NCBI GenBank assembly: GCA_964469155.1
Contig: CAYXXU010000002.1
Span: 1 to 64,000, forward strand
DNA length: 64,000 bases
Reading direction: 5' to 3'
Source of the DNA: CAIWKO01 sp964469155
GTDB taxonomy: Bacteria; Bacteroidota; Bacteroidia; Bacteroidales; CAIWKO01
Shown here: one piece after another, positions 54,092 to 61,798 of the stretch
How the letters are laid out: every line of letters begins with the position of its first letter
Numbering within the stretch: the first letter of the stretch is position 1
The notes under the pieces: generated by a model
Databases searched by the model: none
Seen by the model: the letters and a program-made list of their open reading frames with translations, nothing else
Told to the model about the DNA's origin: nothing
Made by a program: the position numbers and the translations under genes

Positions 54092-54226
54092 TCAATTTTT
54101 CTTCTTCTTAATCTTCTCCATAACCCCCGAATATTTTTTCATTTCCCTCCAAACCTCATCTCTTGCTATCACAGCCTTAACCCAATCTCCCATCGCCTTC
54201 TCAACATTCTTCAATTCCGTCTTCAT
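54092..54226 (-). CDS. Candidate 44-residue protein
   Basis: An ATG at 54226 opens a 44-codon frame ending in TGA at 54092. The peptide is amphipathic and helical, with MKTELKNVEKAMGDWVKA at the start and a lysine-rich end (EKIKKKKN). It lies between the stop of the unknown gene at 54363 and a strong terminator at 54023-54060, so it could be the last gene of that transcript. Coding is not proven. Confidence 0.4.
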   Translation of the reverse strand: MKTELKNVEKAMGDWVKAVIARDEVWREMKKYSGVMEKIKKKKN

Positions 54227-54362
54227 AATTCTGACTTCTTAATTCTTCATTCCTATAACTATAGGCACTCCCAACTTCCTCCTCTATGTGTCCTTATGTC
54301 GTCTTTTTTCTATGTTTCTATGTGTCTATGTGGTGAATTTTCAACTCCAAACTCCAAACTTC

Positions 54363-55121
54363 CTACTTCTTCGGCGTTGTAAACTTTATCTTTGCTGCAG
54401 CATGAAATTCCACACTATCTCCTCCAAATATCGATTTAAATGAATTACGTATTTTACTGGCCAATTCATTACCTCCCTTGTCAACTTCATACATAGATTT
54501 ATTTCTTGCATTTCTTTTAACATCCATCACAGGCTTCTGCAAATTCACATCATCGTTTTTCTTTTTCAGGTCTATCAGCCAAAGTTTTAAATTCGCTACT
54601 TTCAGCACATCAATTTGTGTAGTATAATTTGGCTCATTTTCCAACATACCTATCAACTCACCTAAATGCCCCAGTTTATCATCTATTCCTGTCTGAGCTG
54701 CCGATATTTGTTCTATACTATCTTCAGTCGGAACACCTTCTGGCACTCCTGGCTCTGCAACTAATGTTTTTAATTTAGGGGTAGCCCTCACACCTTGAAT
54801 ATTCTTAACTCTCGACTTTACGTCTGCTTTAAATTCAGGAGTAACATTACAAGCCTGAACTTCATTATTTACTCTTGTCAACAGCGGATTCACAGCCTTC
54901 ATGGCATTTCCTCTGAAATTTACCAGGGCAGCCCACTTCACTGCCTCATCAAAGAATTTTCCAATCGCTGCATCTATTTCATCATGCTTCACTAAAATAT
55001 TGGCAGCAGTCAAACTGCTGTCTGCAGGTGTCCAGGCTGCTCCTTGAGCCAATATCATTCCATAAAGCTTAAATAATCCTTCACAATTCTGTAAATAACC
55101 TGTTTGATAAATTTTTCCCAT
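54363..55121 (-). CDS. Unknown protein, paralogue of 55225-55971
   Basis: 252 residues, mostly helical, no signal peptide or catalytic motif. It aligns along much of its length with the next gene upstream: VNPLLTRVNNEVQA, an NYTTQIDVLKVANLKLWLID block against NYATNEDILKLTSLATLIAN, then a MYEVDKGGNEL/LYEEENGIIDI block and SFKSIFGGDSVEFHA against VKSVYGARSTEAKYI. Both stop codons are TAG preceded on the genomic + strand by the same text, CCAAACTTCCTA. No family recognised; it may be structural or part of an unknown system. Confidence 0.7.
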   Translation of the reverse strand: MGKIYQTGYLQNCEGLFKLYGMILAQGAAWTPADSSLTAANILVKHDEIDAAIGKFFDEAVKWAALVNFRGNAMKAVNPLLTRVNNEVQACNVTPEFKADVKSRVKNIQGVRATPKLKTLVAEPGVPEGVPTEDSIEQISAAQTGIDDKLGHLGELIGMLENEPNYTTQIDVLKVANLKLWLIDLKKKNDDVNLQKPVMDVKRNARNKSMYEVDKGGNELASKIRNSFKSIFGGDSVEFHAAAKIKFTTPKK

Positions 55122-55156
55122 GGCTAATAGTTTTTAAATTAATAATATTTTTTCCT

Positions 55157-55221
55157 ACTTTGAACTTTAAACTTTAAACTTTAAACTTTGAACTCCAAAC
55201 TCCGAACTCCACACTCCAAAC
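55157..55221. repeat. Nine tandem 7-bp units after the upstream paralogue
   Basis: Seven-base units (ACTTTAA, ACTTTGA, ACTCCAA and variants) run for about 65 bp directly downstream of the stop at 55225 on the minus strand. The same word types occur at about 54342-54362, after the other paralogue. Confidence 0.6.
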
Positions 55222-55224
55222 TTC

Positions 55225-55971
55225 CTACAGCGTTTCCTGCGCCTTCTTCATTCTCATAATTCTCTTCATCGGAACTCCAACAATATATTTCGCTTCTGTC
55301 GATCTCGCTCCGTAAACGGATTTCACATATTCTTTACAGGCCAGCGAAATATCAATAATCCCGTTTTCTTCTTCGTACAAAGCATAATTTCTCAACTGTC
55401 TTTTCTTTATCGTTTCCGAATTCGATATTTCTACAGCCTTATTGGCATTTTTCAAATTTGCAATTAAGGTTGCCAGGCTCGTTAGTTTCAAAATATCCTC
55501 ATTAGTCGCATAATTTCCGTCATTCGTATACAACTTCACCAAAACCTCCAGATTGCTAACCTTATTCACAAAACCAGCCTGACTTTGACTCACATGATTC
55601 GGATCCGGCAATCCGTTTTCCATTGTCTTTATTTTTTTTACTTTCCCTCTGATTTTATTAACTAAACTTTTTGCATCTTTTATCGCATTCTTGCTTGCCT
55701 TGGAAGCTTTAAAAGCGCTAATGGTTCTGCTAACAATCAAACTCATTTGCTTAAACAAAACCTCCCTCGTATTAATCAAGGTCCTGGTAGCCTCTAAGCT
55801 ATTCACAAAATCACTTTGTAAGGTAGTAACAGCATTAAATTGATCTGTCATTTTCGCCAAAGTAATTTCTAACAATATTGGATTATAATTCGTCCCGAAT
55901 TCTCCGCATCGGGTTATAATGATAAAGTAATTTGCTATCGTATTTTCTATTGTATTTTCTGTTGATCCCAT
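55225..55971 (-). CDS. Unknown protein, paralogue of 54363-55121
   Basis: 248 residues, helical, with a lysine-rich middle (SKNAIKDAKSLVNKIRGKVK) and a C-terminal tail (VPMKRIMRMKKAQETL). Related along its length to the gene at 54363-55121, with a gap of 103 bp between them. No signal peptide. It is the first gene of this minus-strand unit. The 833-bp upstream gap is AT-rich and holds array D. Confidence 0.7.
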   Translation of the reverse strand: MGSTENTIENTIANYFIIITRCGEFGTNYNPILLEITLAKMTDQFNAVTTLQSDFVNSLEATRTLINTREVLFKQMSLIVSRTISAFKASKASKNAIKDAKSLVNKIRGKVKKIKTMENGLPDPNHVSQSQAGFVNKVSNLEVLVKLYTNDGNYATNEDILKLTSLATLIANLKNANKAVEISNSETIKKRQLRNYALYEEENGIIDISLACKEYVKSVYGARSTEAKYIVGVPMKRIMRMKKAQETL

Positions 55972-56449
55972 AATGTTAAAATATTTAATGGCTCAAAGAT
56001 ATTAAACTTTATTAACAAAAAAACTTTTTCATAAAAAAAATTATATTTTTTCTAAAATAATAACCCTTAGGCATATTAAACCTTATATCGCCAATGAAAA
56101 ATAATTTTAAACGTAAGAATCAAAAAAATTATACCACAATTTAAATTCGCATCTCAAACACTATATTTTAGACATACTACAACAAATATTTTATACTTTT
56201 TATTATTTTTAGTCGATATAAAAAAGCAAATTATTTCCTCATTTTCTGAAAAATTTCACACTTTTTCAGATTTATTATAGAATTAATCGCCAATATTCCT
56301 GCTAAAATCAAATAAATTCATCAAAAAATCAATTAAAGCCACCAAATAAACAAATTAAGCCATTAATAAAATACTTTTCTCTCTCCATTGATTACTTTTT
56401 AACAACATAAAAACACATTTTCTGAAAAAAAAAATTATTTTAGGGTTTC
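55972..56449. other. AT-rich promoter region with a dyad
   Basis: No gene in 478 bp. TCTGAAAAA (56245-56253) and TTTTTCAGA (56262-56270) form a perfect 9-bp dyad with an 8-nt centre. The base composition is much lower in GC than the core genes. Confidence 0.5.
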
Positions 56450-56764
56450 GTGGGTTGTGATATGCTTCTTGCGGAGTGGAATATGCCATTAGCGGAGTGG
56501 AATACGCTTCTTGCGGAGTGGAATTCGCCCTTTGCGGGGTGGAATTCTCCCTTTGCGGGGTGGAATTCTCCCTTTGCGGAGTAGAATTCTCCCTTTGCGG
56601 AGTGGAATTCGTCATTTGCGGAATGGAATTTTCCATTTGCGGAATGGAATATGTTCCTTGCGGAGTGGTATATTCCATTTGCGGAGTGGAATATGTCTCT
56701 TGCGGGCTCTGTTTTACCTCTTGCGGGTTCGCTTTTATCTTTTTCCGCTTAGGTTACACCTTTT
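56450..56764. repeat. Array D: about fifteen tandem 21-bp units
   Basis: Starting from a degenerate unit at 56450, eleven well-matched units run from 56471 to 56701, followed by three decaying units to 56764. The core is GCGGAGTGGAATTCTCCC, with a GAATTC in the central copies. Reading as heptads is possible on both strands (NSTPQRE on minus, GVEFSLC on plus). The central units are nearly identical and the ends decay, as in a tandem expansion. It lies between two minus-strand genes. Confidence 0.95.
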
Positions 56765-56804
56765 TCAGAAACTGCTATAACGTTTTTTATTGTAAATAAA
56801 GATC

Positions 56805-57146
56805 TTATCCCCCTGCCTTCTTGGCTTTATAACCTTTTTCCAGCAATATTTGCAATATCTTATCCCGCCAATCCCCCTGTACAATAATCTCCCCATCCTT
56901 AGCCGAACCGCCCGTACCGCATTTTGTTTTCAGCAGCCGGCCCAGGGCTTCCAGATCCTCCTGCTTCCCCACAAAGCCCTTTATTACACAGGCAGTCTTC
57001 CCGCCCCGGTGCTTCTTCTCCAAAAATATCCTCAACTCCTGTTGTGGCGGAGGCACGGTTTCAGTTTCCACCTGGTGTGGATCGGTATAATTAAAATCGG
57101 GATTCGTCGAATACACTATCCCGCCGGTATTTTTATTTTTCGCCAT
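56805..57146 (-). CDS. SUI1/eIF1-like translation factor (YciH type)
   Basis: 113 residues from the ATG at 57146 (MAKNKNTGGIVYSTNPDF). The SUI1 fold is clear in EKKHRGGKTACVIKGFVGKQ, LKTKCGTGGSAKDGEIIVQG and the C-terminal IVQGDWRDKILQILLEKGYK. YciH-type proteins monitor initiation codons. Nine-base tandem repeats lie just upstream. Confidence 0.92.
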   Translation of the reverse strand: MAKNKNTGGIVYSTNPDFNYTDPHQVETETVPPPQQELRIFLEKKHRGGKTACVIKGFVGKQEDLEALGRLLKTKCGTGGSAKDGEIIVQGDWRDKILQILLEKGYKAKKAGG

Positions 57147-57213
57147 CTCTAATAAGCAATGTAAGCAATTCAACAATTTAGCAATGCAACAATCTAACAA
57201 TCCAACATAATAC

Positions 57214-57249
57214 TTAAGGCACTCAAGGCACTTAAGGCACTCAAGGCAC
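57214..57249. repeat. Four tandem 9-bp units
   Basis: TTAAGGCAC and TCAAGGCAC alternate (four units) just downstream of the lipoprotein gene at 57258 on the minus strand and upstream of the SUI1-like gene. Confidence 0.85.
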
Positions 57250-57257
57250 TTCTTCCC

Positions 57258-58634
57258 TCAAAGTTTCCTCACCTTCTTCCAGGTGGCTTTCTCTTGCGGG
57301 AAACCAATATCGCTTTCCTTCAGATCCTTGTACCACAACTTCAGTTTAGTGCGAAACGCAACAGCCCCGTCGCCCGTGTACCATTCTTCTATTTTCGATC
57401 TGAAAACCTCAACCGCCAACGCTGTCTTATCAAGCGACCACAACATAAATCCCTTGCTCAGATAAAGGTTCAGCATTTCATTTTTCGAAGGATTCTTTTG
57501 GGCAAGCTTGTCTAAATACAACAAACCCTTTTCGGTAACATCGGGCTGCTGCAGTTTCAGACAATAAAAAGTCAGGTGCTGCTGATACCATTCCGGACTT
57601 AAGGGTTTATCAGCATAATCTATCTTCTGAAATATCAGCTTCAGGGCATCTGAGCGGCTGCTCCCGGTCCAGCGCCATTCTATATCGTTTTCGGTAATTC
57701 GGTTCGCCAGCAAGGTGATATTGACCCCGGCTGAATCTCTGAAAACAGCGGTCGAACTGTTATTGATAAAGCCTTCGTAAGCTTCAATGGTATTTTGTTT
57801 CGCTGCTACAATGAAATTCACACTATCGGCCTTAAACATTTTGATCTCCTGTATGCGGCTCAGGGCTCTTTCGGCCAGTACATCGCCCGGAAACTTCTTC
57901 ACAAAAGCCTGGTAAGCTTCTATGGTGTTGCATTTATTGAAAATATTTTCCCTGGCTGAGGCCAACAGGGGTTCGTTCGGGTATCGTTTTTCCAGTTCGT
58001 CGTAAGTGTAATAATCTTTGCAGGCAGTAAACAACCGGGTCATCTCTTCATGAATTTGTTCTCTCTGTATCTGATAGGCCTTATCCACAGTAATTTTATT
58101 AAACAAAAAACCATAATAAATATCCACCGGGGCAACACTATCGGGGGCAAAGGAATCCTCCCTACCGTGTTTTTCCAGCCACCATCTTAATTTTGCCGGT
58201 GTTACATAAGGTTCTATTGAATTTCTCAGCAATTGCACCTGAAGTTCGTTATTGAAAAACGAACTGATCTTTAAAAACGAATAATTCTCGCCCATGTCTA
58301 TATTCAGGTACCTGTCTTCGTTTATAATACTCATGTGGGCATCCACTTTCACATCTTCCAGATCAAGCTCCACAGCCAAAAAGGTCAGTTGGTAAGTAAA
58401 ATCATCTTTTTTCGAAATGATCACCGGCAGCGAATTGTAAACATATCCGCCCAACAACTGCATATCGACAGCAATATTTTTTTTGCTTAAAGGTTCTTTC
58501 GATTTATAACCATATTTTTCAATGGCTTTAAAAAAATCTCTTATTTCTTTTCCGCACGAGCTTGTCAGTGCAAAAACAATCAGGCTTGCAACCAATATAC
58601 CCGAAAATCTGAATATTTTCTTGTTTACTACCAT
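57258..58634 (-). CDS. Large lipoprotein of unknown function
   Basis: 458 residues. Lipobox at SSC (about residue 27) after a hydrophobic signal, then KKNIAVDMQLLGGYVYN and a helix-rich C-terminal half (tetratricopeptide-like spacing in AYQAFVKKFPGDVLAERALS). No catalytic motif. Possibly involved in envelope structure. Confidence 0.65.
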   Translation of the reverse strand: MVVNKKIFRFSGILVASLIVFALTSSCGKEIRDFFKAIEKYGYKSKEPLSKKNIAVDMQLLGGYVYNSLPVIISKKDDFTYQLTFLAVELDLEDVKVDAHMSIINEDRYLNIDMGENYSFLKISSFFNNELQVQLLRNSIEPYVTPAKLRWWLEKHGREDSFAPDSVAPVDIYYGFLFNKITVDKAYQIQREQIHEEMTRLFTACKDYYTYDELEKRYPNEPLLASARENIFNKCNTIEAYQAFVKKFPGDVLAERALSRIQEIKMFKADSVNFIVAAKQNTIEAYEGFINNSSTAVFRDSAGVNITLLANRITENDIEWRWTGSSRSDALKLIFQKIDYADKPLSPEWYQQHLTFYCLKLQQPDVTEKGLLYLDKLAQKNPSKNEMLNLYLSKGFMLWSLDKTALAVEVFRSKIEEWYTGDGAVAFRTKLKLWYKDLKESDIGFPQEKATWKKVRKL

Positions 58635-58724
58635 GGCAAAGCAATTTTATGGGTATAAAAATAAGATTAATTGAATAATGCCATAATGCTTATTCAAAAA
58701 TATTTCTATTTAAAAGCCTAAGTC

Positions 58725-59105
58725 CTAATGTTTCGAAATATCCGTTATCACGGCAGGAATGCCATGCGAACAACCTTCGGGGTTTTTAATTCTTGAAAGA
58801 GTGTAATTAAAAAAGATGGTTAGCCCGTCCTTATCAAATTCTTCAGGTATTGTACTTATCGGAATTAATACCAGTGGGTTGGCTGCATCTTCGGTTTTCA
58901 CCACCACCACGGTATTGCAACCGGTGGCTCTGTATTCGTGCGATACTTTTCCCTGTGATTTCGCAGGAACCTTCGTCGAACCACTCCAGGTATCCACCGT
59001 CTCGGTGGGGGGGGTTGTGGCTGTTTGCGCCTGAGTTTTTGATTTGGTTTTGCATGAAGTTACTGCCAGCAGCAATAAGGCCAGGAAGATTACAAGATTT
59101 TTCAT
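58725..59105 (-). CDS. Small lipoprotein of unknown function
   Basis: 126 residues from the ATG at 59105 (MKNLVIFLALLLLAVTSCKT), with the lipobox at VTSC. The mature part has two conserved-looking cysteines (TGCNTVVVVKTEDA and EGCSHGIPAV). The extended frame upstream crosses a terminator and is not used. Confidence 0.6.
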   Translation of the reverse strand: MKNLVIFLALLLLAVTSCKTKSKTQAQTATTPPTETVDTWSGSTKVPAKSQGKVSHEYRATGCNTVVVVKTEDAANPLVLIPISTIPEEFDKDGLTIFFNYTLSRIKNPEGCSHGIPAVITDISKH

Positions 59106-59121
59106 AATATTAAGATAAAAA

Positions 59122-59168
59122 AAAACACTCAAACCTTTTTCATTCATCCGAATGGATTTGAGTGTTTT
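59122..59168 (-). terminator. Terminator of the T9SS cargo gene
   Basis: AAAACACTCAAA and its complement at 59157-59168 form a 12-bp stem, with an inner stem CATTC/GAATG. It lies 24 bp after the stop at 59193 on the minus strand and is followed by T residues. Confidence 0.75.
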
Positions 59169-59192
59169 TTAATGAACAAATTTTATGCCTGA

Positions 59193-61055
59193 TTATTCAA
59201 TCACCACTTTGGTAACTTTCTGGAAACTGGTATTGGGCTCACCCACTCTCACCAGGTAGGTTCCTGCTGCCAGCCCGGTAACATTAAATGAAGTTTCAAA
59301 CCCGTTAGCAACCGGAACAATGTTTTTGCCATTAACTTTTTGTCCGTTAATGTCAAAAAGGTCAACCACCATTTGATTGTTCGAAGGCAGATGACTGGCA
59401 TTAACATTGAGATCAAAACCTGATTTATAAACAACAACACCCGGAGCATTCTGAGCTTTTTCTTCTTCTATGCCAACGTATAAAGGAATCTGAAAAGAAA
59501 AGATCCATGTGCCATAAGCACCGCTTCCTGCACCGTATTCACCGGTATGCCAGAATGTAATACCATCTGAAGGGTCGAGGGAAGTATGGGTATAATCACC
59601 AAAGCGCATCGAACATGCAGAAATTGCTCCTGTTCCAAGTTTAGCTGTTGTTTCTGCAAACGACATAGATCCCAGAGGTGTATCAACAGGCCTGCGACCG
59701 GTATAACGAATACTTGGGTATACATTTCCACCAGTACCTCCAGTCCCTGTAACTGCGTAAGCCATCCCTATTGAGCCATTATCGTCCATAGCAATACTGC
59801 CACACCAGCGACTCAATCCATCGCTTGGAGCATAAGTGCCTTCCTGATATAGACTCCAAACTCCGGCTGTTTGTCTGAGTTCTGCCCATTTAATTCCTCT
59901 TAAGGTCCCAACTTTAACACTCCAGCAAAGGACAACTGAATTATAGCCTGTCCAAACCCTGTATGGAGCCCTGAAAGTGAGAACACCACCAATAGCATCT
60001 AATTTTTGTGAGCTGCCATATTGTGTGATATCAAGCCAGCTCCCATTATATGATGCATCAAATGCCTGAGTTGCCAAAAAGGTTGGCCCGGTAAATGTAG
60101 CTGCTGGTGTGGTTCCCCATGTTGTAGCTAAACTGTACACGTTTATCCCATCCTGAAGTGAGGTATATCCTGACCAGTTATTATCCTGATAAGCAAAAAT
60201 AGGCATGGGAGTTCCGGTTGCCGGCAATTGTCCATCTGCATCCGCAGGTAAGGGGCAGAGAAATCCACTGGTAGGAAGTGTGCTGGTGAAATTTTTTGTA
60301 ATCATTCTTGCAGCTTGATTACCTAATAACATTTGTGCCCTTTCGAAGATTAAAACTTTTTGGGTGGATTGGTTCGATGTCATATAATAACCATCATGCC
60401 AGATGGAAAATTTTCCATAGTCGGGCATTTGAGATGAGGTAAAAGTAAAACAATAATACGATCCTGTTGGATCATTGGTCTGTGATACGGCAATATATAC
60501 TTTATAGGAACTGCTAAATTTGAATTGAGCGATAAACCATCTGTCAGCAAATTTGTCATAAAGAACTATTGGATCACCATCATTACTTACTGCTGGAGAC
60601 CAGAGGTTGCCAAGTTGACGAACCGTTCCTACCTGAGCTCCGGTGGTTTTATTGAATATTTTAAAAGGGGTTGCATTTACAGCCTGAACATAATAATTGG
60701 TTCCTACTGCACCGGAAGGATCAGGTGGACAACTGCCATCAGATTGCCCTGCCCAGCCAACCAGTATTTTTGCCAGAAAATTACCCGGCTCAGTTTGAAC
60801 ATCGGTTAATACATCATTGTTTTCAACAAAGGCTTGTGGAATTCTGTTTTCATGATCTTTAGATTCTTTCATCCCATTTGGTAATTCGATGAAATTAGTA
60901 CTGGGAACATTTTCTTCAAACAGATCTTTTAAGGGTTTTGAAATGCTAAAATGTTCGCAGGTAACTACTTCAACTTTACCTTCATCTTTTGATGTTTGTG
61001 CTGAAATTCCTGAAACGGTTAAAATAGCCGAAAAAAGTAAAATAAATTTTTTCAT
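59193..61055 (-). CDS. Secreted T9SS cargo protein
   Basis: 620 residues from the ATG at 61055 (MKKFILLFSAILTVSGISAQ). The mature part has a large beta-rich domain (WAGQSDGSCPPDPSGAVGTN at about 115, YKVYIAVSQTNDPTGSYY) without a recognised catalytic site. The end (NASHLPSNNQMVVDLFDING to TKVVIE) is a type-A T9SS sorting domain. Possibly an adhesin or enzyme; not resolved. Confidence 0.82.
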   Translation of the reverse strand: MKKFILLFSAILTVSGISAQTSKDEGKVEVVTCEHFSISKPLKDLFEENVPSTNFIELPNGMKESKDHENRIPQAFVENNDVLTDVQTEPGNFLAKILVGWAGQSDGSCPPDPSGAVGTNYYVQAVNATPFKIFNKTTGAQVGTVRQLGNLWSPAVSNDGDPIVLYDKFADRWFIAQFKFSSSYKVYIAVSQTNDPTGSYYCFTFTSSQMPDYGKFSIWHDGYYMTSNQSTQKVLIFERAQMLLGNQAARMITKNFTSTLPTSGFLCPLPADADGQLPATGTPMPIFAYQDNNWSGYTSLQDGINVYSLATTWGTTPAATFTGPTFLATQAFDASYNGSWLDITQYGSSQKLDAIGGVLTFRAPYRVWTGYNSVVLCWSVKVGTLRGIKWAELRQTAGVWSLYQEGTYAPSDGLSRWCGSIAMDDNGSIGMAYAVTGTGGTGGNVYPSIRYTGRRPVDTPLGSMSFAETTAKLGTGAISACSMRFGDYTHTSLDPSDGITFWHTGEYGAGSGAYGTWIFSFQIPLYVGIEEEKAQNAPGVVVYKSGFDLNVNASHLPSNNQMVVDLFDINGQKVNGKNIVPVANGFETSFNVTGLAAGTYLVRVGEPNTSFQKVTKVVIE

Positions 61056-61092
61056 ATTGGTTGGAATAAATTTAGGAATGGTGTGTTTTTTG

Positions 61093-61100
61093 CAAAAATA
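61093..61100 (-). promoter_or_regulatory. -7 element for the T9SS cargo gene
   Basis: TATTTTTG on the minus strand, about 40 bp before the start at 61055. Confidence 0.45.
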
Positions 61101-61214
61101 AAACAAAAAATTTTAGGCAATTGTTATTTTGTCGTTAATTATTAACAGCTTGTAGCGATATTTTGCCCGCCTGTCTTTCTAAAAGATTTAGCTGCTTTTT
61201 AAATGCACTAACTT

Positions 61215-61616
61215 TTATTTTGTGTGCATGCTGAGAGCAGGTATTAAATATATTGGAATAATAGCCAATAAAACCCCTCCGAATACTATTGAATTTCCCG
61301 GATAAGCGAACTCGATAAGCGCTCGTATCAGGAAGAAGCCCGAAGAAATCATCAATATAGAACGGCCTAATTTCGAATTCACAACCCTTGAATTGTATCC
61401 CAACAGCATAAAACTGAACGAGAACATAAAGAAGCTGCATACAATATTAAGCATCTGCATGTTATTACTATTGATTTGATTGAGTTTAAACAATTCAGAT
61501 TGCCAGTCGAATAATATCCAGAATGAAAGATGAAACACTCCCATTACAATGTAAATTACACCTCCGATAATAACAAATGTTCTGCGAAACTGTTCAAATT
61601 TAGAGAGGCTGGCCAT
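61215..61616 (-). CDS. Hypothetical four-helix membrane protein
   Basis: 133 residues from the ATG at 61616 (MASLSKFEQFRRTFVIIGGV). Four hydrophobic segments (IYIVMGVFHLSFWIL, MLNIVCSFFMFSF, LMISSGFFLIRALI and VFGGVLLAIIPIYL) make a compact bundle. No family recognised. Confidence 0.65.
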   Translation of the reverse strand: MASLSKFEQFRRTFVIIGGVIYIVMGVFHLSFWILFDWQSELFKLNQINSNNMQMLNIVCSFFMFSFSFMLLGYNSRVVNSKLGRSILMISSGFFLIRALIEFAYPGNSIVFGGVLLAIIPIYLIPALSMHTK

Positions 61617-61774
61617 TATATTCTCTGTTAAAGTTAGTAAGTAAATTTGAAAGAGCAAAAATACATTTTCTTTTATTACCAGGCGAAATAATACCACTTA
61701 TTAGTCCTATCGCTAAAATATCCAGCTTTGTAAATGTTTATTAAAATAATTCTCTGCAAGGTTTTCTAAATGCT

Positions 61775-61782
61775 TAAATTTG
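61775..61782 (+). promoter_or_regulatory. -7 element for fhs
   Basis: TAAATTTG, 16 bp before the ATG at 61799. Confidence 0.5.
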
Positions 61783-61798
61783 TAAAACAAAAATTTTT

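Noticed and set aside
56355..56799. Heptad-repeat open frames on both strands of array D
   Set aside because: Same reason as array C; both strands read through and composition is only that of the repeat.
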